From Rosettibacter primus (GTDB lineage: Bacteria; Bacteroidota; Ignavibacteria; Ignavibacteriales; Melioribacteraceae): a stretch of 64,000 nt of DNA. Position numbers and translations under genes: made by a program. Shown one piece after another: positions 16,480-25,034 of the stretch. The notes beneath the pieces are model-generated. The model saw nothing but the letters and a program-made list of their open reading frames with translations, was not told the DNA's origin and searched no databases. The stretch's first letter is position 1. Each line of letters begins with the position of its first letter. Location of the stretch: positions 62,001 through 126,000 of the forward strand of contig NZ_JAYKGK010000007.1 in NCBI RefSeq assembly GCF_036860675.1, given 5' to 3'.

Positions 16480-18264
16480 TTAATCTTCCATAGTAGCAGC
16501 TATTACTTCCTGAATAGAAGTTAGACCCATTTTAACTTTTTCGAATCCAGATTCTCTTAAGCTAATGGTTCCATCCTTTCTTGCCTGTTCACGAATAGCT
16601 TCTTCGTCAACTTCATCACCTGAACGAACAATTATTCTTCTTATTTCTTTTGTAAAGTAGAGAGCTTCGTGTATTGCCATTCTTCCTTTATAACCGGTAT
16701 TGTTACATTTATCGCAGCCCACTGCTTCATAAATATCATAACCATGCCAGTCCTCTAACTTAAGTCCTGCAGATAAAATATGTTCTTCCAGATTTGTTAC
16801 TTTTCTTTTGCAGTGTTCACATAATTTTCTAATTAATCTTTGAGCTACAATAATATTAATTGCATAAGCAATTAAGAAAGGTTCAACGCCCATTTTATAT
16901 AGGCGAGCAACAGCACTTGGTGCATCATTAGTGTGAAGTGTTGAAAATGTTAAGTGACCAGTGTTAGCAAGTTTAATTGCGGTTTCGGCTGTTTCTTTAT
17001 CGCGCATTTCACCGACGAGGACAATGTCTGGGTCGTGTCGTAATATTGCTCTTATTGCCTGCTCAAAATTCATTTTATAACCAATTTTAAGCTGGCGTGC
17101 ACCTTCAATAACATATTCTACAGGGTCTTCAATTGTTAGAACATTTTTAGATGGATGGATAACCTGATACAAAGCAGCAATTAAAGTAGTTGATTTACCA
17201 CTTCCTGTAGGCCCGGTTAAAATTATCATCCCCTGAGGTTGATTGATTGCTTTTACAAAAGCTTGATGAGCGTAACCCGTAAGTCCAAGTTTGTTCAAAT
17301 CTTTTATTACTTTTCTATCATCAAGAACTCTTATGACAATACTTTCAAATTTATTTTTTAATTCTGTTCCAACCATAGGTAAAACTGAAACTCTAAAGCG
17401 AATTATGTGTCCATCAATTTCCCTTTGAATAAAACCATCCTGAGCCTTTTCTCTTTCAAATCTATCCAGACCTTTTGAGCGGTCTTTAACAACTGCCATA
17501 ACAGCTTCTGGCATTGTATTTTCCTGAACATGCCATAATTGCAGTTTACCATCTATTCTAAAGTGAATCTCAGTTTTCATTGCCCCTTTCGGAATTATAT
17601 GAATATCACTTACACCTTTACGCACTGCTTCTACAAGAGCTGCTTCAATTAAGTTAATTAAAGCACTTTTATTTATTTCAGCATCTAATTCTTCTTCGTC
17701 AATTGTTTCTTCTTGAACAACATGAAGTTCTTCGCCGGCTTCTTCAATCATTTTTAAATAAACATTCTCGGAAGAAATTATCATGTTTATAAGTTTATCA
17801 TAATCTTTTTTACGCAGATAGTTTATTTCATACTTTTTTGCATTTAATGCATACGCTACTTTTGCAATTGCTCTGTCTGTTGGGTCAACAGCAGCAAGTA
17901 TTAATTTATCTTTTACTTTGTCATCATACTTAAATGGAATGATGCGATGTTCAAGAAGCATTTGTTTAACTTCTTGAGGCTGACGATTAATTAAATTTTT
18001 TATTTCATTGATTCTTTCTTCTGGTAGTTCTTCAGGACGAATATTTAGTTCTTTGAAAGCATAGAGAATTGCAACTTCACGGAATATAACATCGTGTTCA
18101 AAACCAAATTCTTCAACTAGTATTTGAGCAAGATTTCGTTTTTTATTTGTCTGGTCTGCCTCTTTTGCTTTTAATGCTTGTTCTAAAATTTTTGAATCAA
18201 TTATTCCTTTTTTTAATAATAGGTAGCCAATTTTATCTGCCATTTCCAAGTGTGTATCCAACAT
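16480..18264 (-). CDS. pilB: PilB/GspE-family assembly ATPase
   Basis: Hexameric motor ATPase driving pilin polymerisation. The N-terminal ~200 residues are the MshEN/GspE_N type (repeated helical segments with EQALKAKEAD-like sequence). The core has Walker A GPTGSGKSTT (~350), the Asp box in VLTIEDPVEYVI, Walker B in HDPDIVLVGEMRD, the His box in GHLTFSTLHTND, and a zinc-type tetracysteine (LCEHCKRK and VGCDKCNNTG) typical of PilB/GspE and absent from PilT. The 594 residues match the family. The start ATG follows an AAGGAG ribosome-binding site with 7-base spacing. It is 70 bases downstream of the pilC-like gene on the same strand. Confidence 0.93.
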   Translation of the reverse strand: MLDTHLEMADKIGYLLLKKGIIDSKILEQALKAKEADQTNKKRNLAQILVEEFGFEHDVIFREVAILYAFKELNIRPEELPEERINEIKNLINRQPQEVKQMLLEHRIIPFKYDDKVKDKLILAAVDPTDRAIAKVAYALNAKKYEINYLRKKDYDKLINMIISSENVYLKMIEEAGEELHVVQEETIDEEELDAEINKSALINLIEAALVEAVRKGVSDIHIIPKGAMKTEIHFRIDGKLQLWHVQENTMPEAVMAVVKDRSKGLDRFEREKAQDGFIQREIDGHIIRFRVSVLPMVGTELKNKFESIVIRVLDDRKVIKDLNKLGLTGYAHQAFVKAINQPQGMIILTGPTGSGKSTTLIAALYQVIHPSKNVLTIEDPVEYVIEGARQLKIGYKMNFEQAIRAILRHDPDIVLVGEMRDKETAETAIKLANTGHLTFSTLHTNDAPSAVARLYKMGVEPFLIAYAINIIVAQRLIRKLCEHCKRKVTNLEEHILSAGLKLEDWHGYDIYEAVGCDKCNNTGYKGRMAIHEALYFTKEIRRIIVRSGDEVDEEAIREQARKDGTISLRESGFEKVKMGLTSIQEVIAATMED

Positions 18265-18334
18265 AACTTTACTCCTTTTCTTTTAACTTGCATTTATGTC
18301 AATTTAAGTTTATGGCAACATAATTTAATAATTA

Positions 18335-19678
18335 TCATTGTGCTAATGGTGATTTAGGACTTATAGTTGCAGTTTCTGCTGAAATTAAAGTTAATGCAAT
18401 CATAACAATCATAATAATCATAGCTATTGCAAGTTGAACCATTTCAATCACATTTTTTAATCTAAATACAGTTTCACTTTCATAATAATTAGCAAGTTGA
18501 AGAGCAGTATTCTTAATTGTTCCAGTTTCTTCCCCTGAGTGAAATCTTGATAAAGCAGTATCTGTAAATACACCGCTTGCCTGAAAAGCTTCAGTAATTC
18601 CAATCCCTTTTTTAATCATTAATGGGATGGCAACATTTTTAATTTGATTTTCAAAATAACTATTGCCAGTAGCTTCGGCTGCAATTCTAATAGGTTCAAT
18701 GCTTTCAGCAGAACCTGTATAGAGTGTATAAAATACACGGCAAAAAACTTCAATGTTTGTTTTGTGAATTAGATTTCCAATTATTGGAATTTTATACATA
18801 AGTCTATCAATTACCAATTTTCCTTTTTTGGTTTTAGCAAATTGAATTAAAAATATTGGAGGAATTATAATAGCTAATGATACCCAGAGAATATTTCCAA
18901 TTAAGAAATCACTAATTTTTAGTGTGGCAGCAGTGAGCGGTGGTAAATCAATTTTAAATTTGATAAACAATTTAGCTGTTTCGGGAAATATATAACCAAC
19001 ATAAAATATTACAGCAAGAAACAATACGAACAAAGTAACTAATGGTGTAATTAAAGCACTTCTTAAATTCTTTTTAAATTCCTGCTGACGCTCGAGAAAT
19101 TTTGCTGTTGCTTTGTAGATTTCTGCCATGTTACCACTTTTGGATGCTAGTCCAAGCATATATGCAGTAAATTTTCCAAATACAGATTGGTATCGAAGAA
19201 ATGTAGCTTCGCTGTCAGCTCCTTTTTTGAGTTCGTTATTAATTTGTCTTAAAGTTTCACGCAATGTTTTGTTTTGAATATCATTTATCAGTAATGTTAG
19301 AATTTCGCTATAAGGAAGTTTTTGCTCGAGCAGTTCAGCACTAATTTTTACATAAGAAACAATGTCCTGCTGAGGCGGCTTTAAGTTGAACTCAAAATAT
19401 TTTTTATTGACAGAAATAACTTCATAACCAAGTTTTCTAAGAGCATTTACAACTTCTTCTTTACTGAAAGCTCTTTGTTCGCCAATAATTGGTTTTTCGT
19501 TGCCGCGTCGTATCTTATAAATATATGTGCTTTTTTTCTGGATTGAATGGATTTTGAGGTTGTTTTTTTGAGCTAATTTGTAAATCTTCTTTTTAGCTTC
19601 GCTGAAAGTAGGTTCATTAAGCGTTCCAGTGATTGTTTGTCCGCCTGGTTTAATAGCATTAAATCTTACTTCAATCAT
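18335..19678 (-). CDS. pilC: PilC/GspF-family inner-membrane platform protein
   Basis: Integral-membrane platform on which PilB/PilT act. Residues 1-100 are a long N-terminal cytoplasmic extension. The first GspF domain follows (~105-210, with LEQKLPYSEILTLLI and YMLGLASKSGNMAEI), then a membrane pair (~210-290), the second GspF domain (FCRVFYTLYTGSAESIEPIRIAAE, given here only as a pattern of Phe/Tyr-rich helices at ~310-380, and FHSGEETGTIKN) and a last membrane helix (VQLAIAMIIMIVMIALTLIS, ~415-434). The 447 residues are slightly longer than standard PilC (~405). A purine-rich AAGGGG ribosome-binding site precedes the ATG. It begins the run pilC-pilB-pilT-pilMN-pilO-secretin. Confidence 0.9.
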   Translation of the reverse strand: MIEVRFNAIKPGGQTITGTLNEPTFSEAKKKIYKLAQKNNLKIHSIQKKSTYIYKIRRGNEKPIIGEQRAFSKEEVVNALRKLGYEVISVNKKYFEFNLKPPQQDIVSYVKISAELLEQKLPYSEILTLLINDIQNKTLRETLRQINNELKKGADSEATFLRYQSVFGKFTAYMLGLASKSGNMAEIYKATAKFLERQQEFKKNLRSALITPLVTLFVLFLAVIFYVGYIFPETAKLFIKFKIDLPPLTAATLKISDFLIGNILWVSLAIIIPPIFLIQFAKTKKGKLVIDRLMYKIPIIGNLIHKTNIEVFCRVFYTLYTGSAESIEPIRIAAEATGNSYFENQIKNVAIPLMIKKGIGITEAFQASGVFTDTALSRFHSGEETGTIKNTALQLANYYESETVFRLKNVIEMVQLAIAMIIMIVMIALTLISAETATISPKSPLAQ

Positions 19679-20014
19679 TAAAACCCCTTATTAAAGTCAT
19701 TTAATAAGTAACGCATATTAAATTTAAGAAAAATAAAAACAAAAGTAATTACTAATTAACTGTAGTCACTTATTTATTAGAATAAATTTCTAATGAGTTA
19801 TTATTTATTTGATTATCGATAGTAAATTACAATAATTGAGCCATTTAGACATGATTAAAAAGCAGTTTTTCAATTATAGAATCTGAAAAATACTGTTAAA
19901 CTATGTGTTAGTGTTATCTATTTTCTAAAGAGTTAATAAATTTATAGAAATAAAAAGGCTGGCAAATCAATGTTTTACCAGCCTTAATATTTTTTGTGTG
20001 TATGGAAGTATAAA
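19679..20014 (-). other. Intergenic region between pilin-like gene and pilC
   Basis: 336 bases without a gene. The part next to the pilin gene holds its rho-independent terminator (19951-19986). The rest is AT-rich and probably contains the promoter of the pilC-to-secretin operon, but I could not fix a convincing -35/-10 pair. No tRNA, ORF or repeat was seen. Confidence 0.6.
19951..19986 (-). terminator. Rho-independent terminator of the pilin-like gene
   Basis: On the minus strand an 8-bp stem AAGGCTGG/CCAGCCTT (19978-19985 with 19955-19962) is extended by an AAA/TTT pairing after one mismatch, encloses a short AT-rich loop, and runs into a T-tract. It lies 29 bases beyond the pilin-like stop codon, isolating the highly expressed type of gene from pilC. 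Confidence 0.85.
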
Positions 20015-20413
20015 TTATTGTTGAACTTCGGTTATAGTAAAATTATTAGGTTTAACAACACATTGCAATTTAATTGGGTTACCTTGATCATTTTTTTCTG
20101 TACCAGTAGCTATAATTGTTACCTCATCTTGTGTAGCTGAACCCGTATCTATTGGTGCACCCATATTTGCTGTCTGCATTAAATTAGGATTAAGGACCCT
20201 GCTCCAACCTACAAAGGAATTACCTCCACCTCCCAATGCAGTTGGTTTACGGTAATATTGTTGTGCCATTGCAGCTAAATTTGTTAAATCTGCTGTTAGA
20301 GCGTCTCTGTTTGCTTGATAGCTGCTTGCCGTAAATACATTAATACCTACTACTACAGCAATACCGACGATTATAACGCCGAGAACGATAAGTAATAATT
20401 GTTGTTGACCCAT
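20015..20413 (-). CDS. Pilin-like protein, tandem paralogue 2
   Basis: A 132-residue protein beginning MGQQQLLLIVLG, followed by a continuous hydrophobic helix to ~residue 27 and an amphipathic helix to ~55, the shape of a type IV pilin N-terminus. There is no charged leader; if a prepilin peptidase cuts after Gly2, the mature chain would start QQQLL and would have Leu rather than the usual Glu at position 5. The conserved ALGGGGNSFVGW block (~59-70) is shared with the neighbouring paralogue. The ATG follows an AAGGAG site, so the short leader is not a start-calling error. Being next to pilC/pilB, it is probably the major structural subunit, but this is inferred. Confidence 0.7.
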   Translation of the reverse strand: MGQQQLLLIVLGVIIVGIAVVVGINVFTASSYQANRDALTADLTNLAAMAQQYYRKPTALGGGGNSFVGWSRVLNPNLMQTANMGAPIDTGSATQDEVTIIATGTEKNDQGNPIKLQCVVKPNNFTITEVQQ

Positions 20414-20569
20414 AGTTAACTCCTTTTATTTTGTGAGTAAATATGTTAATTAATAAACAGTGAAACTGTATTTATTAAAGATATTTATCAATTTATATAC
20501 CATCTAAAAATTATTTTTTAAGAGTCATTCTAATACAAATAAATCCTGCTGTACAATCATAAAAAGAAC

Positions 20570-20953
20570 TTAATTAATAATTTCTACTCTATAAATGGTT
20601 GGCTTAACAACTATTTTCACTCTTATTGAGTCATCGTTTGTTACAATTTCGTTACCAACCCCCATAATTGTTAAGCTATCATCACTCACACTTTCACGTC
20701 TATAACTACCTGTAGCAGTTACTCTTAATTCGGGTGGAACATCCCATCCAATAAATGATCTTCCGCCTCCGCCAAGAGCTTTTGGACTCAAATAATATTT
20801 TTGTGCCATCGCTGCTAAATTTACAAGTTCATTTGTTACTATATTCCTTTTAGACTCAATTGCATTTGCTCTGAATAAATTAATCCCCATAAATATTGCT
20901 ATGCCTACAATAACAATTCCAAGTAATATTAATAATAACTGTTGCTGTCCCAC
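20570..20953 (-). CDS. Pilin-like protein, tandem paralogue 1
   Basis: A 127-residue relative of the next gene: the same MGQQQLLLI opening and hydrophobic helix (1-27), the NLAAMAQKYY helix end, and ALGGGGRSFIGW, with a divergent C-terminal half ending in VVKPTIYRVEIIN. It has a GTG start and no good ribosome-binding site, unlike its neighbour, so it may be the less expressed member. Both lack the Glu5 and the G/FTLIE signature of ordinary type IV pilins. A gene duplication is the simplest explanation; division into major and minor subunit is inference. Confidence 0.68.
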   Translation of the reverse strand: MGQQQLLLILLGIVIVGIAIFMGINLFRANAIESKRNIVTNELVNLAAMAQKYYLSPKALGGGGRSFIGWDVPPELRVTATGSYRRESVSDDSLTIMGVGNEIVTNDDSIRVKIVVKPTIYRVEIIN

Positions 20954-21211
20954 AATTTTACCAAATTTTGATTAAGTAAAATTTTCCAGTTCAATTACTT
21001 TAATATAGCTCTTAGAGAACTTACAAATATTGAACCAGTGGAATAAATTAACAAAACTGTTTTAATTTACTCTGGAATATAAGAAAGGAATAAAAGAAAG
21101 CAAATGATATTTGTTAATTAATAAGTTAAAAAGTCCAGGTGTTGTAAAAATTACATGTAAGAAAAGAAAGAATTTTCAAATTTTTGATGTGTAATTGAAT
21201 CAAGAATCTCG

Positions 21212-21574
21212 TTATTTTAAAACATTTTCAATAACATTTTGTAATTCTTCGGGAGTAAAAGGTTTTTGAAGTATTATAAAACCATTTTCCTGGATTTCGT
21301 TTAATGTAGTATCATCAGAATATGCTGTAATAAAGATTGATGGAATAGAAAATTTGTTTTTTAATTCATGAGCCGTTTCCAGTCCATTCATTTTACCTTT
21401 TAGTTTTAAATCCATAAGTACTAAATCTGGTCTTGTTTCTTCTGCAAGTGCTAAAGCTTTTTCACCCGTAGAAGCAGTTCCTACAACTTCATAATTTAAT
21501 GATGTTAATCTATATTTAATTTCTAATGCAACAATTGCTTCGTCTTCGACAATAAGAATTTTTCTTTTTTGCAT
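21212..21574 (-). CDS. Single-domain response regulator
   Basis: A stand-alone 120-residue receiver. The acidic pair is Glu10-Asp11, the phospho-acceptor is Asp55 in LVLMDLKLKG, the switch Thr is in IFITAYSD, and the Lys is in LQKPF near the end. There is no output domain, so it signals by protein contact. It begins 2 bases after the stop of the propeller sensor kinase and is almost certainly its partner. The KLKGKMNG loop and 'GIE' style are common in receivers paired with HisKA_2 kinases. Confidence 0.9.
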   Translation of the reverse strand: MQKRKILIVEDEAIVALEIKYRLTSLNYEVVGTASTGEKALALAEETRPDLVLMDLKLKGKMNGLETAHELKNKFSIPSIFITAYSDDTTLNEIQENGFIILQKPFTPEELQNVIENVLK

Positions 21575-21576
21575 TT

Positions 21577-24500
21577 TTATTTTATGTCCTCTATTACAAT
21601 CTTAAATTCCGCCCCTTTTTCTGATTTAATTTCAATATTTCCATTAAGCTGGTTTACAATAGAACTTATTAATTTCATCCCCAGAGAATCTGATTTTTCG
21701 ATTTCGAAATCTTTCGGCAGACCAACTCCATTATCTTTTATAATCATTAAGTATTTGTTAGAGTTAATCTTGTTGACTTTTATTTCTATTTTCAATTCAT
21801 CATTATCCTTAATGAATGAATCGGGGAAAGCATATTTAAATGAATTTGTTACAGCTTCGTTAACAATCAATCCGCAGGATAAAGCAGTATCAAGACTTAA
21901 ATTAATACCTTTTGCTTCTATAACTATAATAATGTTTTTGTCTTTTCTTACAAAAGATTTTTTTAGTTCGTCAACCAGACTTTTTATATAATCTTCAAAA
22001 CTAATCATCGATAAATTTTCTGAGCGGTATAATTTCTCGTGAATTAAAGCCATACATTTAATTCTATCGCGACTCTCCTTGAACGCATTTATTACACTTT
22101 CATCCTTTAAATTAATTGATTGAAGAAATAACAAACTTGAAACTACCTGCAGGTTATTTTTGACACGATGATGAATTTCTTTAAGCAATATTTCTTTTTC
22201 CTGAAGTGATATTTTTACTTTTTCTTCGGCTTTAATTCTTTCTTCGATTTCATTGCTTAATTTTTTTATTGTTTCGTCAAGGTCTTTTGTTCGTTCTAAA
22301 ATTTTCTCTTCAAGAATTTTATTTTGTTTCCGCACATTTCTTGTTCTAAAGTTTATATATAAAGCTACCATTAAGATTAATGCAGCTGCAGACAACAATT
22401 TAAACCATACTGTTTGATAAAAAGCAGGTAAAATTATAATAGTTAATGTTGCCTGTATTGCATCTCGGATGCCATCAATATTATATGCTTTAACAATAAA
22501 CTTATATTCTCCCGGTGGTAAATTTGTATATGTAGCAGAATTTCTATTTCCAACATCGTTCCAGTTCATATCAAATCCCTCGAGCTTATATAAGTATCTG
22601 TTCTTTTTTACATTGTAAAAATCCAGCAGTGCAAATTCAATTGTAATAACATCGTTGCCCGGAGGGATTGTAATACTTTTTGCTTCAGTTATTGATTCTT
22701 TGAGAATGGAATTATTTTTTCCAATTGGAACAGACTTATTATATATCTTTAAATCAGTAAAAACTATTGGTGCATTGAGATATTGTTCTTTAATATTATC
22801 AGGATTAAAGTATAATAAACCGCCTCCGCAGGAAAAATAAAGATATCCATCTTTAGATTTAGCAGTAAAATTTTGAGAAAATTCCTGAGCTGGTAATCCA
22901 TTTCTTTTTGTGTAGTTATAGAAAATTTTAGTTTTTCTATCAAATTTTGCTAAGCCTTTATCTGAAGTAACCCAGATGTTTCCATTGTTATCTTCGATTA
23001 TTCCATTTATAATATTTCCAGGTAATCCATCTTTAGTTTTGTAAATTTTTGTTTTGTTGGTTTTATAATCATAAAAGCTTAATCCATCGCTAGTTCCGAA
23101 CCATATTATTCCATCACTTGATTCAAAGATTGCAAATACTCTGTTTTCACTAATTTTTAATGACTCTGGAGATGACTTTGTAAAGTTTATAAATTTATTT
23201 GTCTTGGGATTGAGCATGCCGGCTCCACCTCCATCAGTCCCAACCCATATCATTCCTCTTGAATCCTCATAAACAACCCAAACTAAATCGTGAGGTAAAC
23301 TATTGGGATTATCATTATCATGAAGATATCTATAAAATTTTTCTGTTTTCTTATCAAACTTATTTAGACCCCACCATGTAGCAAACCATAAATTGCCATG
23401 TTTATCTTCGCAAATGGAGGTAATCCCATTATTACTTATTGATGTATTGTCGTTAATATCATAAGTGTATAATTTGAATTTTTTGGTTCTGGGGTCATAT
23501 CTATTTAATCCACTATAATTTGTGCCTATCCAGATATATCCATCACTACTTTCATAAACAGACATTATAAAATTATTACTAATGCTGTTGGTATTATCTG
23601 GATTATTTTGTAAATGAGTTATTCCTGATTTTTCTAATTTGTATAAGCCATCAAGTGAACCAAGCCAGATATCGTTATTTTTATTTATAAAAATAGATGT
23701 TAATCTATTGCTTATGTTGTTACTTATAAAATGAAAATTATTTTTTGGAAGAAAGGTTTTACTTACACCTCCTCCAGTTCCTACCCATATAATTCCTGTA
23801 TTATCTTGTTCTAAAGAAAGTATATTATTGTCAATTATAGAATAAGTTTTATTGGGGTCATGTAAAATTCTAATAAAATTGTCGCTTAAAGGTAAATATT
23901 TATTTAATCCGTTCTTGGTGCCAATCCATATATTATTTTCTCTATCTTTGAAAATTGTATTAACATGGTCATCTGTAAGAGTTGATGAATTATTTTTAAT
24001 GGATTTATAAAATTTTATTTTTTCATTCAATAAATTATATTTTGCAATGCCTTTATTAGTTAAGCCAATCCATAAGTTATTTGAATTATCAATTAGTAAT
24101 GAAGAAACTATTCTATAATCAAAATATTTATAATCTGGCGGCTGAGCAAATATTTGTTTGATTACTTTTCCCTCTTTTGTCATGCAGGTTAATCCATTCC
24201 ATGTTCCAAGCCATAGGTTACCTTTACGGTCTTCCTCAATACAAACAACACTATTTAATGAATCGGGATTAAGTCTATCACTTACTTTTTTGATAACAGT
24301 AAAATTATCTTTTTCTTTATTGTATTTGTTTAATCCATTAAGTGTCCCAACCCATATTGTGCCTTCTCTATCAATAAAGAGAGTGATTACATTATTACTG
24401 CTTATACTGTTTGGGTCATCAGGATTATTTTTGTATACAACAAATTCTTCGGTTTTTCTTTTATATTTGTTTAAGCCGTCAATTGTAGCAATCCATAGGT

Positions 24501-24795
24501 TTCCCTCTTTGTCTTCAACAATTGAAGAAATTGAGTGGTTGGAAATACTTGCAGGATTGTCTGGTTCTGGCAAAAATATCTTAAAATTATATCCATCATA
24601 TCGGTTTAATCCATTATAAGTACCAAACCATATGAAACCTCTGCTGTCTTGAAAAATCTTTGTTACACCGTTCGTAGAAAGGCCGTCTTCAGCAGTTATA
24701 TGAGAAAAATAAAATTCAGTGCTTTGAGATAACAGTTGTACTTTTATTGTCAATATTAGAATAATGATTAAAAGAGGCTGTTTTTTGTTAATCAT
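21577..24795 (-). CDS. Double-propeller sensor histidine kinase (HisKA_2 type)
   Basis: Secreted/periplasmic sensor fused to a kinase. A signal peptide is followed by 14 Reg_prop strands of the W-x-G-T/A-x-x-GL form (for example FIWFGTYNGLNRYD and NIWIGTKNGLNKY), enough for two seven-bladed propellers over residues ~30-690. A Y_Y_Y-type beta domain follows (~700-780, with LPPGEYKFIVKAYNIDG), then one membrane helix (~785-805), a coiled coil and a HisKA_2 kinase with its His in KEIHHRVKNNLQ (~875) plus an HATPase. It lacks the receiver and AraC domains of Bacteroides hybrid sensors; the receiver is encoded next door. An upstream start at 24831 is possible, but ATG 24795 gives a clean signal peptide. 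Confidence 0.9.
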   Translation of the reverse strand: MINKKQPLLIIILILTIKVQLLSQSTEFYFSHITAEDGLSTNGVTKIFQDSRGFIWFGTYNGLNRYDGYNFKIFLPEPDNPASISNHSISSIVEDKEGNLWIATIDGLNKYKRKTEEFVVYKNNPDDPNSISSNNVITLFIDREGTIWVGTLNGLNKYNKEKDNFTVIKKVSDRLNPDSLNSVVCIEEDRKGNLWLGTWNGLTCMTKEGKVIKQIFAQPPDYKYFDYRIVSSLLIDNSNNLWIGLTNKGIAKYNLLNEKIKFYKSIKNNSSTLTDDHVNTIFKDRENNIWIGTKNGLNKYLPLSDNFIRILHDPNKTYSIIDNNILSLEQDNTGIIWVGTGGGVSKTFLPKNNFHFISNNISNRLTSIFINKNNDIWLGSLDGLYKLEKSGITHLQNNPDNTNSISNNFIMSVYESSDGYIWIGTNYSGLNRYDPRTKKFKLYTYDINDNTSISNNGITSICEDKHGNLWFATWWGLNKFDKKTEKFYRYLHDNDNPNSLPHDLVWVVYEDSRGMIWVGTDGGGAGMLNPKTNKFINFTKSSPESLKISENRVFAIFESSDGIIWFGTSDGLSFYDYKTNKTKIYKTKDGLPGNIINGIIEDNNGNIWVTSDKGLAKFDRKTKIFYNYTKRNGLPAQEFSQNFTAKSKDGYLYFSCGGGLLYFNPDNIKEQYLNAPIVFTDLKIYNKSVPIGKNNSILKESITEAKSITIPPGNDVITIEFALLDFYNVKKNRYLYKLEGFDMNWNDVGNRNSATYTNLPPGEYKFIVKAYNIDGIRDAIQATLTIIILPAFYQTVWFKLLSAAALILMVALYINFRTRNVRKQNKILEEKILERTKDLDETIKKLSNEIEERIKAEEKVKISLQEKEILLKEIHHRVKNNLQVVSSLLFLQSINLKDESVINAFKESRDRIKCMALIHEKLYRSENLSMISFEDYIKSLVDELKKSFVRKDKNIIIVIEAKGINLSLDTALSCGLIVNEAVTNSFKYAFPDSFIKDNDELKIEIKVNKINSNKYLMIIKDNGVGLPKDFEIEKSDSLGMKLISSIVNQLNGNIEIKSEKGAEFKIVIEDIK

Positions 24796-24967
24796 TTTTT
24801 GATAAAATTTTCTTTTTACCAAAATAAGCATTTAAAGGTATAACTTAAATATTACCCCGAATTTTTTGTATTAGTATTAGCTATTTAATTTGTAACTAAT
24901 ATAATTAATCTTGTAATATTTTGTACTTGCCGAGGGATTTTACTAAAGCTAAAAATTTTTTAAGGCA

Positions 24968-25008
24968 ATGAATAATTTGCATAATTATGCATAATTATGT
25001 ATAATTAT
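24968..25008 (+). promoter_or_regulatory. arg operon promoter overlaid by candidate ArgR boxes
   Basis: Three tandem 10-base units GCATAATTAT, GCATAATTAT and GTATAATTAT occupy 24979-25008 and create overlapping palindromes of the form TGCATAATTATGCA, which resembles known ArgR boxes. A weaker ATGAATAATTTGCAT copy precedes them at 24968-24982. Through the same bases runs a promoter-like pair, TTGCAT at 24977-24982 and TATAAT at 25000-25005, with exact 17-base spacing, 29 bases before argC. Since argR is in the operon, repression by direct occlusion of the promoter is likely. Confidence 0.65.
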
Positions 25009-25034
25009 AATCATAAATTTAATAAATTATTCAA

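Noticed and set aside
19679..21211. Possible additional minor-pilin or prepilin peptidase genes near the pilin pair
   Set aside because: Gaps in this stretch contain no open frame of useful length with a signal or membrane pattern.
24158..24619. 153-codon plus-strand frame within the propeller sensor gene
   Set aside because: Antisense to the repeated propeller strands; the length comes from repeat-induced lack of stops.
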